Source of the DNA: Deltaproteobacteria bacterium
GTDB lineage: Bacteria > Desulfobacterota > Desulfuromonadia > Geobacterales > Geobacteraceae
Length of the DNA: 48,740 bases
Reading direction: 5' to 3'
Assembly (NCBI GenBank): GCA_021848385.1
Contig: JAJZUQ010000019.1
Location: 1-48,740 of the forward strand
A model generated the notes under the pieces. The model did not search any database and was not told where the DNA came from. It saw only the letters and a list, made by a program, of their open reading frames with translations. The position numbers and the translations under genes are program-made. Positions 26,385 through 34,427 of the stretch are shown one piece after another. Within the stretch, counting starts at the first letter, position 1, and the number at the start of each line of letters is the position of its first letter.

Positions 26385-28540
26385 CATGTCTCAAGCTCTA
26401 CCTTTACCTCAGCTATCCTTCTCGCCACCAGGGTCGCACTGTGCTCAACCGTGACGGCGCTCCCCGCCGCCTCCAGGCCACCTTCGATCTGGAGCTTGCA
26501 GCCGGGGCAGTCGACCGCCACCATATGTGCGCCCGTGGCCTCGATGTTCTCCAGCTTGTTCTTCAGCACTTCCTGGGATATCTCTGGATACTTGATGGAG
26601 TAAGAGCCGCCGAAGCCGCAGCATTTGTCGCACTCTTCCATTTCGGCGATTTCCACACCCGCCAGCTCCCGCAGCACCTTTCTCGGTTCCTCATGCACCC
26701 CGCATCCCCGCTTCAGATGACAGGCGTCGTGGTACGTAACCGTGCTGCGTGCTGCGTCCTGCGTTTTTGACCTTCCCCTGGTCTCCGGTCCCAGACTACC
26801 GGCCCCGGCTTTTCTCGCCGCCAGCTCCGAAAAATTGAATGTCTTTGCCGCCAGCCGCCGTGCCTTCTCCACGTAAACCGGCTCGTCCGCCAGGAGCTTG
26901 CCGAAGTCGTGCTTTAGGGACATGGTGCAGGTGGGGCAGATGGTAACGACGTAGTCCGCATCTTCCTCCAGGAGCACGTCGGTGTTGATCCGCGCCATAT
27001 CCCGTGCCACCTCCATCTCACCAGAATAGCGTGCCGGGATGCCGCAGCAGGTCTGCTCCTGGGGGAAGGTGACGGTGTAGCCGAGCTTTTCCAGGCTCGT
27101 CACCGTGTCCTGGCACATCTCCGGATAGACGAAATCCGCAAGGCACCCCGAGTAAAACAGGACTTTCTCCCCTGTACCTGTACCTTTACCTGTACCTGTC
27201 TCAACTAAGTCCCGGAACGGTTTTTCCGCAATGGGAGGGAGGGAGCGGTTGGCGGTTTCCCTGTTGAGGACGAGCGGCAGGTGCCGGATGCGTCCCCCTG
27301 CCCCCTGGAACGGTTTCTGGGCCAGATAGGCGGTCCGGAGTGCGGCGTGGAACAGCTTCCGGTTCTTCATGAGGGTACCGAACAGAAACTTCTGGCCGAA
27401 CGGTTTCCTGATCTTGTCCCGCAGGTCGACGATGAGTCCTTCGATGTCGATTCTGGCGGCGCAGACTTCGTTGCATTTCCTGCAGCCGATGCAGAGCTTG
27501 AGGATCTCCTCCGCCTTGTCGAAGCCGTGGAAGAAGGGGGTGAGGACCAGGCCGATCCCCCCCACGTAGATGTGGCCGAAGACGTGTCCTCCCACCAGTT
27601 CGTAAATGGGGCAGACGTTGGCGCAGGCACCGCATTTGACGCACTTGAGTGCCTCGCGGAAGGCGGGGTCGGCGGCCAGTTGCAGGCGTCCGTTGTCGAG
27701 GAGAACGATGTGCAGTTCCCGCCCGTCGCCACCCGTCGGTCCCTTGATGAAGGAGACGTAGGAGGTGATCTTCTGGCCGGTGGCGTTTTTCGGGAGGATC
27801 TCGATGATGTCCAGGGCATCGCTGAGGGAGGGGACGATCTTTTCCACACCGACCAGGGCGATATGGGTCCGGGGGAGGGTGGTAACGAGCCGGCCGTTCC
27901 CCTCGTTGGTGATGATGCCGAGGGTGCCGCTGTCGGCCATGGCCACGTTGGCTCCGGACATCCCCACCTGGCCGGCGAGAAAACCGCTCCGTAGTGCTTC
28001 ACGTGCGGTCTGGACCAGGGAAGGAATGTCGGGAGGGCATTCCCGGCCGGTTTCCCGGCTGAACAGTTCCGCCACTTCCTCCTTGTTCTTGTGGATGGCG
28101 GGCATCACCATGTGGGAAGGGCGTTCCCCGGCCAGCTGGATGATCCATTCCCCCAGATCGGTCTCCAGACAGCTGACCCCGTTCTTCTCCAGGTAGTGGT
28201 TCAGCTCGATCTCCTCCGACGTCATCGCCTTGGACTTGACGAGGAAGTCGGCGTTTTTTGAACGGATGATTTCCAGGATGGTCCGGTTGGCGACCTCCGG
28301 GGTGGTGCAGAGGTGCACCTGTGCACCGGCCTTTTCCGCACTGGCGGTGAACCGCTCCACCAGGGCCGGCAGCTGTTCCAGCCCAGCCCCTTTGAAGTTG
28401 GCTATCCTCCCCCGCAGTTCCTCGAAATCCATCCCTTCGAACGCCTTGGCCCGTGCCACGGGGTAGGCGGCGGCAAAATTCTTCAGAGCCCGGCGCAGGA
28501 AGGTGTTGTCGAGCTTCTGCTGGATCAGTCCCTTGTCCAT
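26384..28540 (-). CDS. LutB-LutA fusion, lactate oxidation iron-sulfur protein
   Basis: The 718-residue protein joins two subunits of the LutABC L-lactate dehydrogenase complex. The N-terminal half is LutB-like: a LUD domain (about residues 65-290) and two [4Fe-4S] binding motifs, CVKCGACANVCP and CIGCRKCNEVC (about 300-365). The C-terminal half is LutA-like, with two CCG domains (LFYSGC...TCCGIP and TYHDACH...KCCGFGG). A Gly-Thr linker encoded by a hexamer repeat joins them (about residues 447-457). A second, Ser/Arg/Gly-rich insert precedes the last CCG domain. It overlaps lutC by 16 bases, with AAGGAG inside lutC. Confidence 0.88.
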   Translation of the reverse strand: MDKGLIQQKLDNTFLRRALKNFAAAYPVARAKAFEGMDFEELRGRIANFKGAGLEQLPALVERFTASAEKAGAQVHLCTTPEVANRTILEIIRSKNADFLVKSKAMTSEEIELNHYLEKNGVSCLETDLGEWIIQLAGERPSHMVMPAIHKNKEEVAELFSRETGRECPPDIPSLVQTAREALRSGFLAGQVGMSGANVAMADSGTLGIITNEGNGRLVTTLPRTHIALVGVEKIVPSLSDALDIIEILPKNATGQKITSYVSFIKGPTGGDGRELHIVLLDNGRLQLAADPAFREALKCVKCGACANVCPIYELVGGHVFGHIYVGGIGLVLTPFFHGFDKAEEILKLCIGCRKCNEVCAARIDIEGLIVDLRDKIRKPFGQKFLFGTLMKNRKLFHAALRTAYLAQKPFQGAGGRIRHLPLVLNRETANRSLPPIAEKPFRDLVETGTGKGTGTGEKVLFYSGCLADFVYPEMCQDTVTSLEKLGYTVTFPQEQTCCGIPARYSGEMEVARDMARINTDVLLEEDADYVVTICPTCTMSLKHDFGKLLADEPVYVEKARRLAAKTFNFSELAARKAGAGSLGPETRGRSKTQDAARSTVTYHDACHLKRGCGVHEEPRKVLRELAGVEIAEMEECDKCCGFGGSYSIKYPEISQEVLKNKLENIEATGAHMVAVDCPGCKLQIEGGLEAAGSAVTVEHSATLVARRIAEVKVELET
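27171..27200 (-). repeat. Hexanucleotide repeat in the LutB-LutA linker
   Basis: Five tandem copies of CCTGTA occupy the stretch, two with one change (CCTTTA and CCTGTC). On the coding strand they give a Gly-Thr linker (TGTGKGTGTG). Slippage by one unit would add or remove two residues without breaking the frame. Confidence 0.85.
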
Positions 28541-29046
28541 GACGCGTCTCCTTCCATCATGAGGATGTGCAGCTCCTTGGGGCCATGGACACCGATGGTG
28601 AGGACCCGTTCGATGTCGGCGGTGCGTGAGGGGCCGGTGGTGAGGGAAAGATAGACGGGAGAGGGGCGGTAGAGGTTTTCCTCGAGGAGCCCGGCCAGAT
28701 TGGCCAGGGTTGGAACGATTGTCGTTGCGTCGAGGAACACCAGATGCACCGGAGGCAGGGCAGTAGCGCTCCGGTCCGTCGGGTCGCTGAGTTCCAGCAG
28801 GAGACTGCCGGTGGCGGCGATGCCGGCGCGGGCGACACTGATGCCGGCATCGGCGGCGGCGAAATCAGCGGGCGCAGCAAGGGTAAGGTTCGGGAGTACC
28901 CGGCGGACAGCCGGCGGCAGGTTGGGGGCGGCGACGGTAGTGACGCCGACTGCTGATGTCACGTAGCCGGCCGCATCGGTCAAAGTGGTAAACCGTTTTA
29001 CAATGGCACCAACCGCTTCTGCTGCAATCTGAAATTGTTCAACCAT
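28525..29046 (-). CDS. lutC: LutC-like LUD-domain protein
   Basis: The 173-residue product is a single LUD domain of the LutC type, the third part of the LutABC lactate-oxidation complex. It shows VSVARAGIAATGSLLLE-like text (ISVARAGIAATGSLLLEL), the loop PPVHLVFLDATTIVP and the C-terminal TGPSRTADIERVLTIGVHGP typical of the family. The start is put at 29046, with GAGG six bases before it, not at the earlier ATG 29058. It is transcribed away from lldP and overlaps the lutBA start by 16 bases. Confidence 0.88.
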   Translation of the reverse strand: MVEQFQIAAEAVGAIVKRFTTLTDAAGYVTSAVGVTTVAAPNLPPAVRRVLPNLTLAAPADFAAADAGISVARAGIAATGSLLLELSDPTDRSATALPPVHLVFLDATTIVPTLANLAGLLEENLYRPSPVYLSLTTGPSRTADIERVLTIGVHGPKELHILMMEGDASWTRD

Positions 29047-29086
29047 GATACACCTCATAGAAGTGGCATTACCAAAATTTATTTAC

Positions 29087-29115
29087 AGGATAAATGATAA
29101 GATACCTCGCGTCAA
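29087..29115 (-). promoter_or_regulatory. Promoter of lutC-lutBA
   Basis: On the minus strand TTGACG (29110-29115) and TATCCT (29087-29092) are exactly 17 bases apart. Transcription would start about 35 bases before the lutC ATG. Confidence 0.5.
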
Positions 29116-29144
29116 TGGGAAACAACGACATTTCTAAAAAGTCC

Positions 29145-29150
29145 TTGACA
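29145..29150 (+). promoter_or_regulatory. Possible -35 box of the lldP promoter
   Basis: A perfect TTGACA lies ahead of the operator pair. The matching -10 is weak (TTAATT or TAATTG, 16-17 bases on), as could be expected for a promoter needing control. Confidence 0.35.
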
Positions 29151-29171
29151 GGAAAAAAATAACTTGTTAAT

Positions 29172-29195
29172 TGGTATAACAACTTTGTAAAACCA
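29172..29195 (+). promoter_or_regulatory. Tandem FadR/LldR-type operators before lldP
   Basis: TGGTATAACAA (29172-29182) and TTGTAAAACCA (29185-29195) both match TNGTNNNACNA, with centres 13 bases apart. They lie between divergent lutC and lldP. A FadR-subfamily GntR regulator is encoded at 34428 and is the obvious candidate to bind them, with lactate as the likely effector. Confidence 0.6.
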
Positions 29196-29298
29196 TGTTG
29201 CATTATTGTGCGGGCGATAGATAAAGGAATGTCTGGGCACCACCCATGCTGAGCGACGGACTGCCTCTAATACTTTAGTAGAAAAAGGAGAAACTACG

Positions 29299-31299
29299 AT
29301 GCCATGGATTCAGACCTACACTCCCCTCGCAGGAAGCCTCGGCCTGTCAGCCCTGGTGGCGGCCATCCCCCTCGTCGTCATCTTCGTCTGCCTGGCCCTC
29401 CTGAAGATGAAGGCCCACAGGGCAGCCCTGCTGGCGGTCGGCTCCGCTCTCGTCATTGCTGTCGGTGTATGGGGGATGCCGGCCAAGCTGGCCGCTCTCG
29501 CCACGCTCCAGGGGGGAGCCTTCGGCCTCTTTCCGGTCTTCTACATCGTCATCACCACCCTTTTTCTCTATAACATCACCGTCAAGGGGGGGCAGTTCGA
29601 GATCATTCGTGCCTCGCTGGCCGGCGTAACCGGCGACCGCCGGCTCCAGGCACTCCTTATCGCCTTCTGCTTCGGCGCCTTCATCGAAGGGGCGGCCGGC
29701 TTTGGCACGCCGGTGGCCATCGCGGGAGCCACCCTTGTTGGCCTCGGTTTCCGGCCACTCTATGCCGCGGGTGTCTGCCTCGTTGCCAATACTGCGCCGG
29801 TCGCCTTCGGTGCCATCGGCATCCCGGTGGTTGCCCTGGCGGGGGTCATGGGGTACGGCGATGACGGCATGATGAAGCTTTCCACTATGGTCGGCCGCCA
29901 GTTGCCGTTCATCTCTGCCATGATTCCGTTTTACGTCATCCTCATCATGGTCGGCTGGAAGAAAACCATCGAGGTGCTGCCGGCGATCATCACCTGCGGA
30001 GCTACATTTGCCTTCACCCAATGGGCCACTGCAACCTATATTGGCCCCTATCTCCCCGACATCACCGCATCGCTCGTCTCGATGGTTGCCCTGGTGCTCC
30101 TGCTCAGGGTCTGGCATCCGAAGGAGAACTGGACCTTCGACCATGAGCCGGAATGTGCGGGGAAGGAACAACATCACTACACCACCGCGGAAGTGTTCCG
30201 CGCTTGGGTTCCCTACCTTGCCCTTACGGTCATGGTCCTTCTCTGGGGGATCCCCTCCATCAAGACCGCCCTCGACAAGAGCAAGGTGATGATTACCGTC
30301 GAAGGTCTCCACAATTCCATCGTCAAGAAAGTCTCCAAGCCTGAAGATGGTCTGAAAAAGGCGGAAGCGGTCAGGGGCGAGATCGACAGGCAGCTCCCCC
30401 TCCTTTCGCCGGCAGACCCGAAACAGGCGGTGCTGGCGGCGAAACTGGGCGAACTGAAGAGTCTGGAAGAGCAGTTCATTCCGGTGGAAAAACGTCTGTC
30501 CGGCCAGGGGGCCGTTCTTCCCGATGAGCGACTCAATGGATTCGATGCGCTGGCAAAAAAGAAGGACGAAATCCAGAAACTGGCCAAGGAACTGACCGCA
30601 GTGGTTGCCGCCGCCGGCAGTGGCATTCCGAAATCGGCGCTAGCCGCGTCTGCTCCAGTCCTCGCCAAAGATCAGTTGAAGCCGCTCAATAAGGCCCTTG
30701 CCGACCAGCTCCCCATAAGGATAGCCGCCCAGTACAATTTCAACTTCATGTCCGCCGCCGGCACCGCCATCCTCATAGCCGCGCTGCTCTCCGCGCTACT
30801 TTGTGGCCTGGGAGTGGGGGATACTGTGAAGATTGCCGGGAAAACCCTCGTCGATATGCGCCTCCCGGCACTCACCGTCGCGTCGGTCCTTGGCCTGGCC
30901 TATATCATGAACGCCGCCGGTATGACCAACTGCCTCGGTCTCATGTTTACCAGGACCGGCCACCTGTTCCCCTTTATTGCCCCCTTCCTCGGCTGGCTGG
31001 GGGTCTTCCTGACCGGCTCCGACACCTCCAGCAATGTCCTGTTCGGCGGCCTGCAGAAGGCGACCGCGGAACAGCTTGGCATCAACCCCATACTCACCGG
31101 GGCGGCCAACACGAGCGGCGGCGTCATGGGGAAGATGATCTCTCCCCAGTCCCTGGCTGTGGCCTGCGCTGCCACCGGCATGGTGGGGGAGGAGGGGACT
31201 CTGTTCCGGTTCACCCTGAAGCATTCGATTTTTCTAACTGTTCTAGTCGGGATCATTGTATATCTGCAGGCGTACGTCTTCCAGTGGATGATCCCTTGA
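29299..31299 (+). CDS. lldP: L-lactate permease with a large soluble insert
   Basis: LldP imports lactate with protons. The protein has the family membrane segments and motifs, such as GAFIEGAAGFGTPVAIAGA, LVANTAPVAFGAIGIP and TGSDTSSNVLFGGLQ. At 666 residues it is about 110 longer than usual (E. coli LldP is 551). The extra length lies at about residues 326-480, where a hydrophilic, Lys/Glu/Ala-rich, probably helical segment sits between IPSIKTAL and FNFMSAAGTAIL. AAGGAG precedes the ATG. It is probably cotranscribed with the glcD- and glcF-like genes downstream. Confidence 0.92.
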   Translation: MPWIQTYTPLAGSLGLSALVAAIPLVVIFVCLALLKMKAHRAALLAVGSALVIAVGVWGMPAKLAALATLQGGAFGLFPVFYIVITTLFLYNITVKGGQFEIIRASLAGVTGDRRLQALLIAFCFGAFIEGAAGFGTPVAIAGATLVGLGFRPLYAAGVCLVANTAPVAFGAIGIPVVALAGVMGYGDDGMMKLSTMVGRQLPFISAMIPFYVILIMVGWKKTIEVLPAIITCGATFAFTQWATATYIGPYLPDITASLVSMVALVLLLRVWHPKENWTFDHEPECAGKEQHHYTTAEVFRAWVPYLALTVMVLLWGIPSIKTALDKSKVMITVEGLHNSIVKKVSKPEDGLKKAEAVRGEIDRQLPLLSPADPKQAVLAAKLGELKSLEEQFIPVEKRLSGQGAVLPDERLNGFDALAKKKDEIQKLAKELTAVVAAAGSGIPKSALAASAPVLAKDQLKPLNKALADQLPIRIAAQYNFNFMSAAGTAILIAALLSALLCGLGVGDTVKIAGKTLVDMRLPALTVASVLGLAYIMNAAGMTNCLGLMFTRTGHLFPFIAPFLGWLGVFLTGSDTSSNVLFGGLQKATAEQLGINPILTGAANTSGGVMGKMISPQSLAVACAATGMVGEEGTLFRFTLKHSIFLTVLVGIIVYLQAYVFQWMIP

Positions 31300-31316
31300 T
31301 CCACATGGGCGGGCGA

Positions 31317-31441
31317 GGATTTGCGGAACCTGGCGGCGTTTCGCTTCCTCTCCCGTTGTGCGGCGTAGCGCTGCTACGCCTCCGCCGGGTCGTCGCGAAG
31401 CCTTGCCAGAACCCGCAACTGCTCGCCCGGTTGAGTTAAAA
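31317..31441. repeat. Palindromic intergenic repeat, copy 1
   Basis: This 125-bp element shares long blocks with the copy at 32862: GGAACCTGGCGGCGTT, TTGTGCGGCGTAGCGCTG, CTACGCCTCCGC and GCCTTGCCAGAACCCG. Its core folds as a hairpin (GGCGTAGC with GCTACGCC). TTTCGC and GCGAAG form a further stem. It fills the gap between lldP and the glcD-like gene. Confidence 0.85.
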
Positions 31442-31476
31442 GGTAAGAACGTGGAGTCTTCAAAGTGAGGTTACCG

Positions 31477-32847
31477 ATGGATAAACCCTTCATAAAGGCA
31501 CTTGGAAACATTGTCGGCGAGCAATACACCCTGTCCGATCGGGAGTCGCTGGCAGTCTATGGCTATGATTCGACGCCTGAACTGGTAAGCCTTCCCGGAG
31601 CGGTGGTGCTCCCCGGTACGGCGGGGCAGGTCGCCAGGGTCGTGGCGCTCTGCCATGACGCCGGCATAACAGTTACCCCCCGGGGGTCGGGGACCAACCT
31701 CTCCGGCGGCTCCCTCTCCGCCGGCGGGGTGGTGCTCCAGACGAGCCGCCTGAACCGGATCGTGGAGATCGACGAGGAGAACCTGACCGCCACGGTGGAG
31801 ACCGGGGTCATTACCAGTGCCCTCCACCGGGACGTGGAAGCGCGGGGGCTCTTCTACCCTCCCGACCCGGGCAGCATGAACATCTCCACCATGGGGGGGA
31901 ATGTGGCGGAAAACTCGGGCGGGTTGCGGGGGCTCAAGTACGGCGTAACGTCGGACTACGTCATGGGGCTCACCACGATACTTCCGAATGGCGAACTCCT
32001 GAAAACGGGGGGAAAGGCGGTCAAGAACGTGGCGGGCTACAACCTGAACGACCTGCTCGTCTCGTCGGAGGGGACCCTCGGTATCTTCACCGACGTGATG
32101 GTCAGGCTGATTCCCAAGCCCCAGGCGAAGAAAACCATGCTCGTCCATTTCCCCGAGCTGGAGCAGGCGGCCCTGACCGTCTCCCATATCATCGCCGCCC
32201 GGATCATACCGGCGACCCTGGAGTTTCTGGACAAGGTGACTATCAGGTGCGTGGAGGATTACGCGAAGGTGGGGTTGCCGCTGGACGTGGAGGCGGTGCT
32301 GCTTATCGAGGTGGACGGCCACCCGGCGATGGTGGAGGATGATGCCGCGGCCATACGGGCCATCTGCGAGAAGCACCGCTGCTCCTTCTTCCAGACTGCC
32401 GCCACGGCTGACGAGGCGCTGAAGCTCTCTACCGCCCGGCGGGTGGCCCTTTCCGCCCTGGCCCGGGTCAAGCCGACCACCATCCTGGAGGACGCCACCG
32501 TCCCCCGGAGCTGCATCGCGCCGATGGTGAAGCTGATCCAGGAGACCGCACGGAAATACGACCTCACCATCGGCACCTTCGGCCATGCGGGGGATGGCAA
32601 CCTCCACCCCACCTGCCTGACCGACGAGCGGGACAAGGACGAGATCGCCCGCGCCCATCAGGCGTTTGCCGCGATCTTCGACGCGGCCATCGCCATGGGG
32701 GGAACCATCACCGGGGAGCACGGCGTCGGCCTGGCGAAGAAGAAGTACCTGCCAAAGCTGGTGGGGGAGGCGGGGATCAGGGTGATGCGGGATATCAAGA
32801 CGGCATTTGACCCGAAGGGGATTCTCAATCCCGGCAAAATTTTTTAG
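31477..32847 (+). CDS. glcD: FAD-linked D-lactate/glycolate dehydrogenase (GlcD type)
   Basis: The 456-residue flavoprotein oxidises a 2-hydroxyacid, most likely D-lactate or glycolate. The FAD-binding domain holds PRGSGTNLSGG, GLFYPPDPGS and GGNVAENSGGLRGLKYG. The C-terminal FAD-oxidase domain has the His-containing FGHAGDGNLHPT and GEHGVGLAKKKYL. The ATG at 31477 has TGAGG six bases upstream and is preferred to GTG 31465. There is no glcE; electrons would pass to the Fe-S protein encoded next. It lies between two copies of the same repeat. Confidence 0.9.
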   Translation: MDKPFIKALGNIVGEQYTLSDRESLAVYGYDSTPELVSLPGAVVLPGTAGQVARVVALCHDAGITVTPRGSGTNLSGGSLSAGGVVLQTSRLNRIVEIDEENLTATVETGVITSALHRDVEARGLFYPPDPGSMNISTMGGNVAENSGGLRGLKYGVTSDYVMGLTTILPNGELLKTGGKAVKNVAGYNLNDLLVSSEGTLGIFTDVMVRLIPKPQAKKTMLVHFPELEQAALTVSHIIAARIIPATLEFLDKVTIRCVEDYAKVGLPLDVEAVLLIEVDGHPAMVEDDAAAIRAICEKHRCSFFQTAATADEALKLSTARRVALSALARVKPTTILEDATVPRSCIAPMVKLIQETARKYDLTIGTFGHAGDGNLHPTCLTDERDKDEIARAHQAFAAIFDAAIAMGGTITGEHGVGLAKKKYLPKLVGEAGIRVMRDIKTAFDPKGILNPGKIF

Positions 32848-32861
32848 GAGATTACGGCTGC

Positions 32862-33006
32862 GGATTTCCGGAACCTGGCGGCGTTGGCCGTCGGAATTTC
32901 CTTGTGCGGCGTAGCGCTGTTTATGCCCGTTTTTGGGTACTACGCCTCCGCGGAATTCCTAGGCCGCCTTGCCAGAACCCGAAACTCCACACCCGGCTGG
33001 GTAAAA
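32862..33006. repeat. Palindromic intergenic repeat, copy 2
   Basis: This 145-bp copy aligns with the element at 31317 but has 20 extra bases (32920-32939) that themselves form a small hairpin with CCC and GGG around T residues. Its outer stem uses different bases (GGAATTTCC with GGAATTCC, GGCC with GGCC) where copy 1 has TTTCGC and GCGAAG. Confidence 0.85.
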
Positions 33007-33043
33007 TCGACGTTGTATGGTTGAGCGTCGTACGAGGCTTCAC

Positions 33044-34285
33044 ATGGATTACGAAAAACTGATCAACTGCATGCGTTGCGGCATGTGTCTCCCCCACTGC
33101 CCGACCTACAAGGAGACCTTCCTGGAGACAGCCTCCCCCCGCGGGAGGGTGGCGCTGGTCCGCAAGTTCCAGGAAGGGGAGCTGGAGGCGAGCGAGCGGT
33201 TCCTCGACTATCTCTCCCTCTGTCTCGACTGCCAGGCCTGTGCGTCCGCCTGCCCCTGCGGGGTGAACGCCGGCGAACTGGTTGCCGAATTCAAGTGCGA
33301 GAAGAAGGATCGGGACGGGCTTTCGTTCATGGAGGAACTTGTTTTGCACAGGCTCCTCCCCCACCCGGACCGCCTGGAGACGGCTGTCTCCCCCCTGAAG
33401 CTCTACCAGCGCTCCGGCCTGCAGAGGGTAGTGCGCAAGCTCGGGCTGCTCAAGATGTTCCCCCCCCGCCTGTCGCGGATGGAGGGACTTCTCCCCCAAC
33501 TGCCGGCCAGCCCGCTCAGGCGTACTCTCCAGGAAGTTACCCTGGCCCAGGGGGAAGAGCGGGGGACCGTCGGTTTTTTTCTTGGCTGCGTCATGAGCCT
33601 GGTTTTTTCCGAGGCGAGCTTCGCCACCGTCCAGCTCCTTTCCGCCCTCGGCTACCGGGTTATCACCCCGAAGGCCCAGAAATGCTGCGGTGCACCGAAC
33701 ATGCTCGCCTCCGACCGGGCGGGCATGGAAGAGATGGCCCGCTTTAACGTGGAACTGTTCAGCAGCTACGACCTCGACTTCATCGTGACCGACTGCGGCG
33801 GCTGCGGTGCCGAACTGAAGAAGTACGGCCACCACCTGGAAGGTGACGGCCGTGCGGCTATTTTCAGCGCCAAGGTGCGCGACATCTCCCAGCTGCTCGT
33901 CGAAGGGGCGGCTCTGCTCGGGGAGAGGCTGCACCCCCTGCCGTACCGGGTTACCTATCACGACCCTTGTCATATCGCCCACTGCCAGGGAATCAGGAAC
34001 GAGCCGCGGCAGCTTCTCCGGATGGTGCCGGAGCTCGACTATCGGGAACTTGCCGATGCGGATGCCTGCTGCGGCAGTGCCGGTACCTACAACATCGAGC
34101 AGCCGGAGATGGCCGACCGGGTGCTCCGGCGCAAGCTCGACACGATCCGGAACACCGGCGCCGACTACCTGGTGACGAGCAATCCCGGTTGCCTGCTGCA
34201 GCTGAAACAGGCCCTCGCCCGGACGGAACCCCAGATCCGGGTCATCCATCTGACCGAACTGTTACATGCGAGCATGACCGGCTGA
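33044..34285 (+). CDS. glcF: Iron-sulfur subunit of 2-hydroxyacid dehydrogenase (GlcF type)
   Basis: The 413-residue protein passes electrons from the GlcD-like flavoprotein to the respiratory chain. It has two N-terminal [4Fe-4S] motifs, CMRCGMCLPHCP and CLDCQACASACP (residues about 8-80). Two CCG domains follow, with KCCGAPN, DCGGCGAE, the YHDPCH segment and DACCGSAGTY. The ATG at 33044 has GAGG six bases upstream and is preferred to ATG 33017. The repeat copy just upstream separates it from glcD, but the genes are probably one transcript with lldP. Confidence 0.9.
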   Translation: MDYEKLINCMRCGMCLPHCPTYKETFLETASPRGRVALVRKFQEGELEASERFLDYLSLCLDCQACASACPCGVNAGELVAEFKCEKKDRDGLSFMEELVLHRLLPHPDRLETAVSPLKLYQRSGLQRVVRKLGLLKMFPPRLSRMEGLLPQLPASPLRRTLQEVTLAQGEERGTVGFFLGCVMSLVFSEASFATVQLLSALGYRVITPKAQKCCGAPNMLASDRAGMEEMARFNVELFSSYDLDFIVTDCGGCGAELKKYGHHLEGDGRAAIFSAKVRDISQLLVEGAALLGERLHPLPYRVTYHDPCHIAHCQGIRNEPRQLLRMVPELDYRELADADACCGSAGTYNIEQPEMADRVLRRKLDTIRNTGADYLVTSNPGCLLQLKQALARTEPQIRVIHLTELLHASMTG

Positions 34286-34361
34286 TTCGGCAGAGGCTGT
34301 CCGAAGTGAGCGCAGGACAACTCCACCTGCCGTACCAAGGTGCATTTTAACCGTAATCTTG

Positions 34362-34390
34362 TTGCCATCGGTGGGGTAATGTAGTATTAA
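34362..34390 (+). promoter_or_regulatory. Promoter of the GntR regulator gene
   Basis: TTGCCA (34362-34367) and TATTAA (34385-34390) are 17 bases apart. The predicted start point falls inside the hairpin that ends the upstream operon. Confidence 0.5.
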
Positions 34391-34416
34391 AAAGGGCTGA
34401 AATTAGCCCTTTTTTT
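34389..34416 (+). terminator. Terminator after glcF, abutting the gntR start
   Basis: AAAAAGGGCT (34389-34398) pairs with AGCCCTTTTT (34405-34414) around GAAATT, then T residues. It ends only 12 bases before the regulator ATG, so it stops read-through from lldP-glcDF while the regulator uses its own overlapping promoter. Confidence 0.85.
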
Positions 34417-34427
34417 ATTGGAACAGT

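Noticed and set aside
29145..29206. A complete lldP sigma-70 promoter
   Set aside because: The -35 box is perfect, but no -10 box at 16-18 bases is convincing, so only the -35 is listed.
31471..34249. Two open frames of 416 and 442 codons on the minus strand
   Set aside because: They mirror the glcD- and glcF-like genes, which have full family motifs; GC-rich codons leave the antisense frame open.
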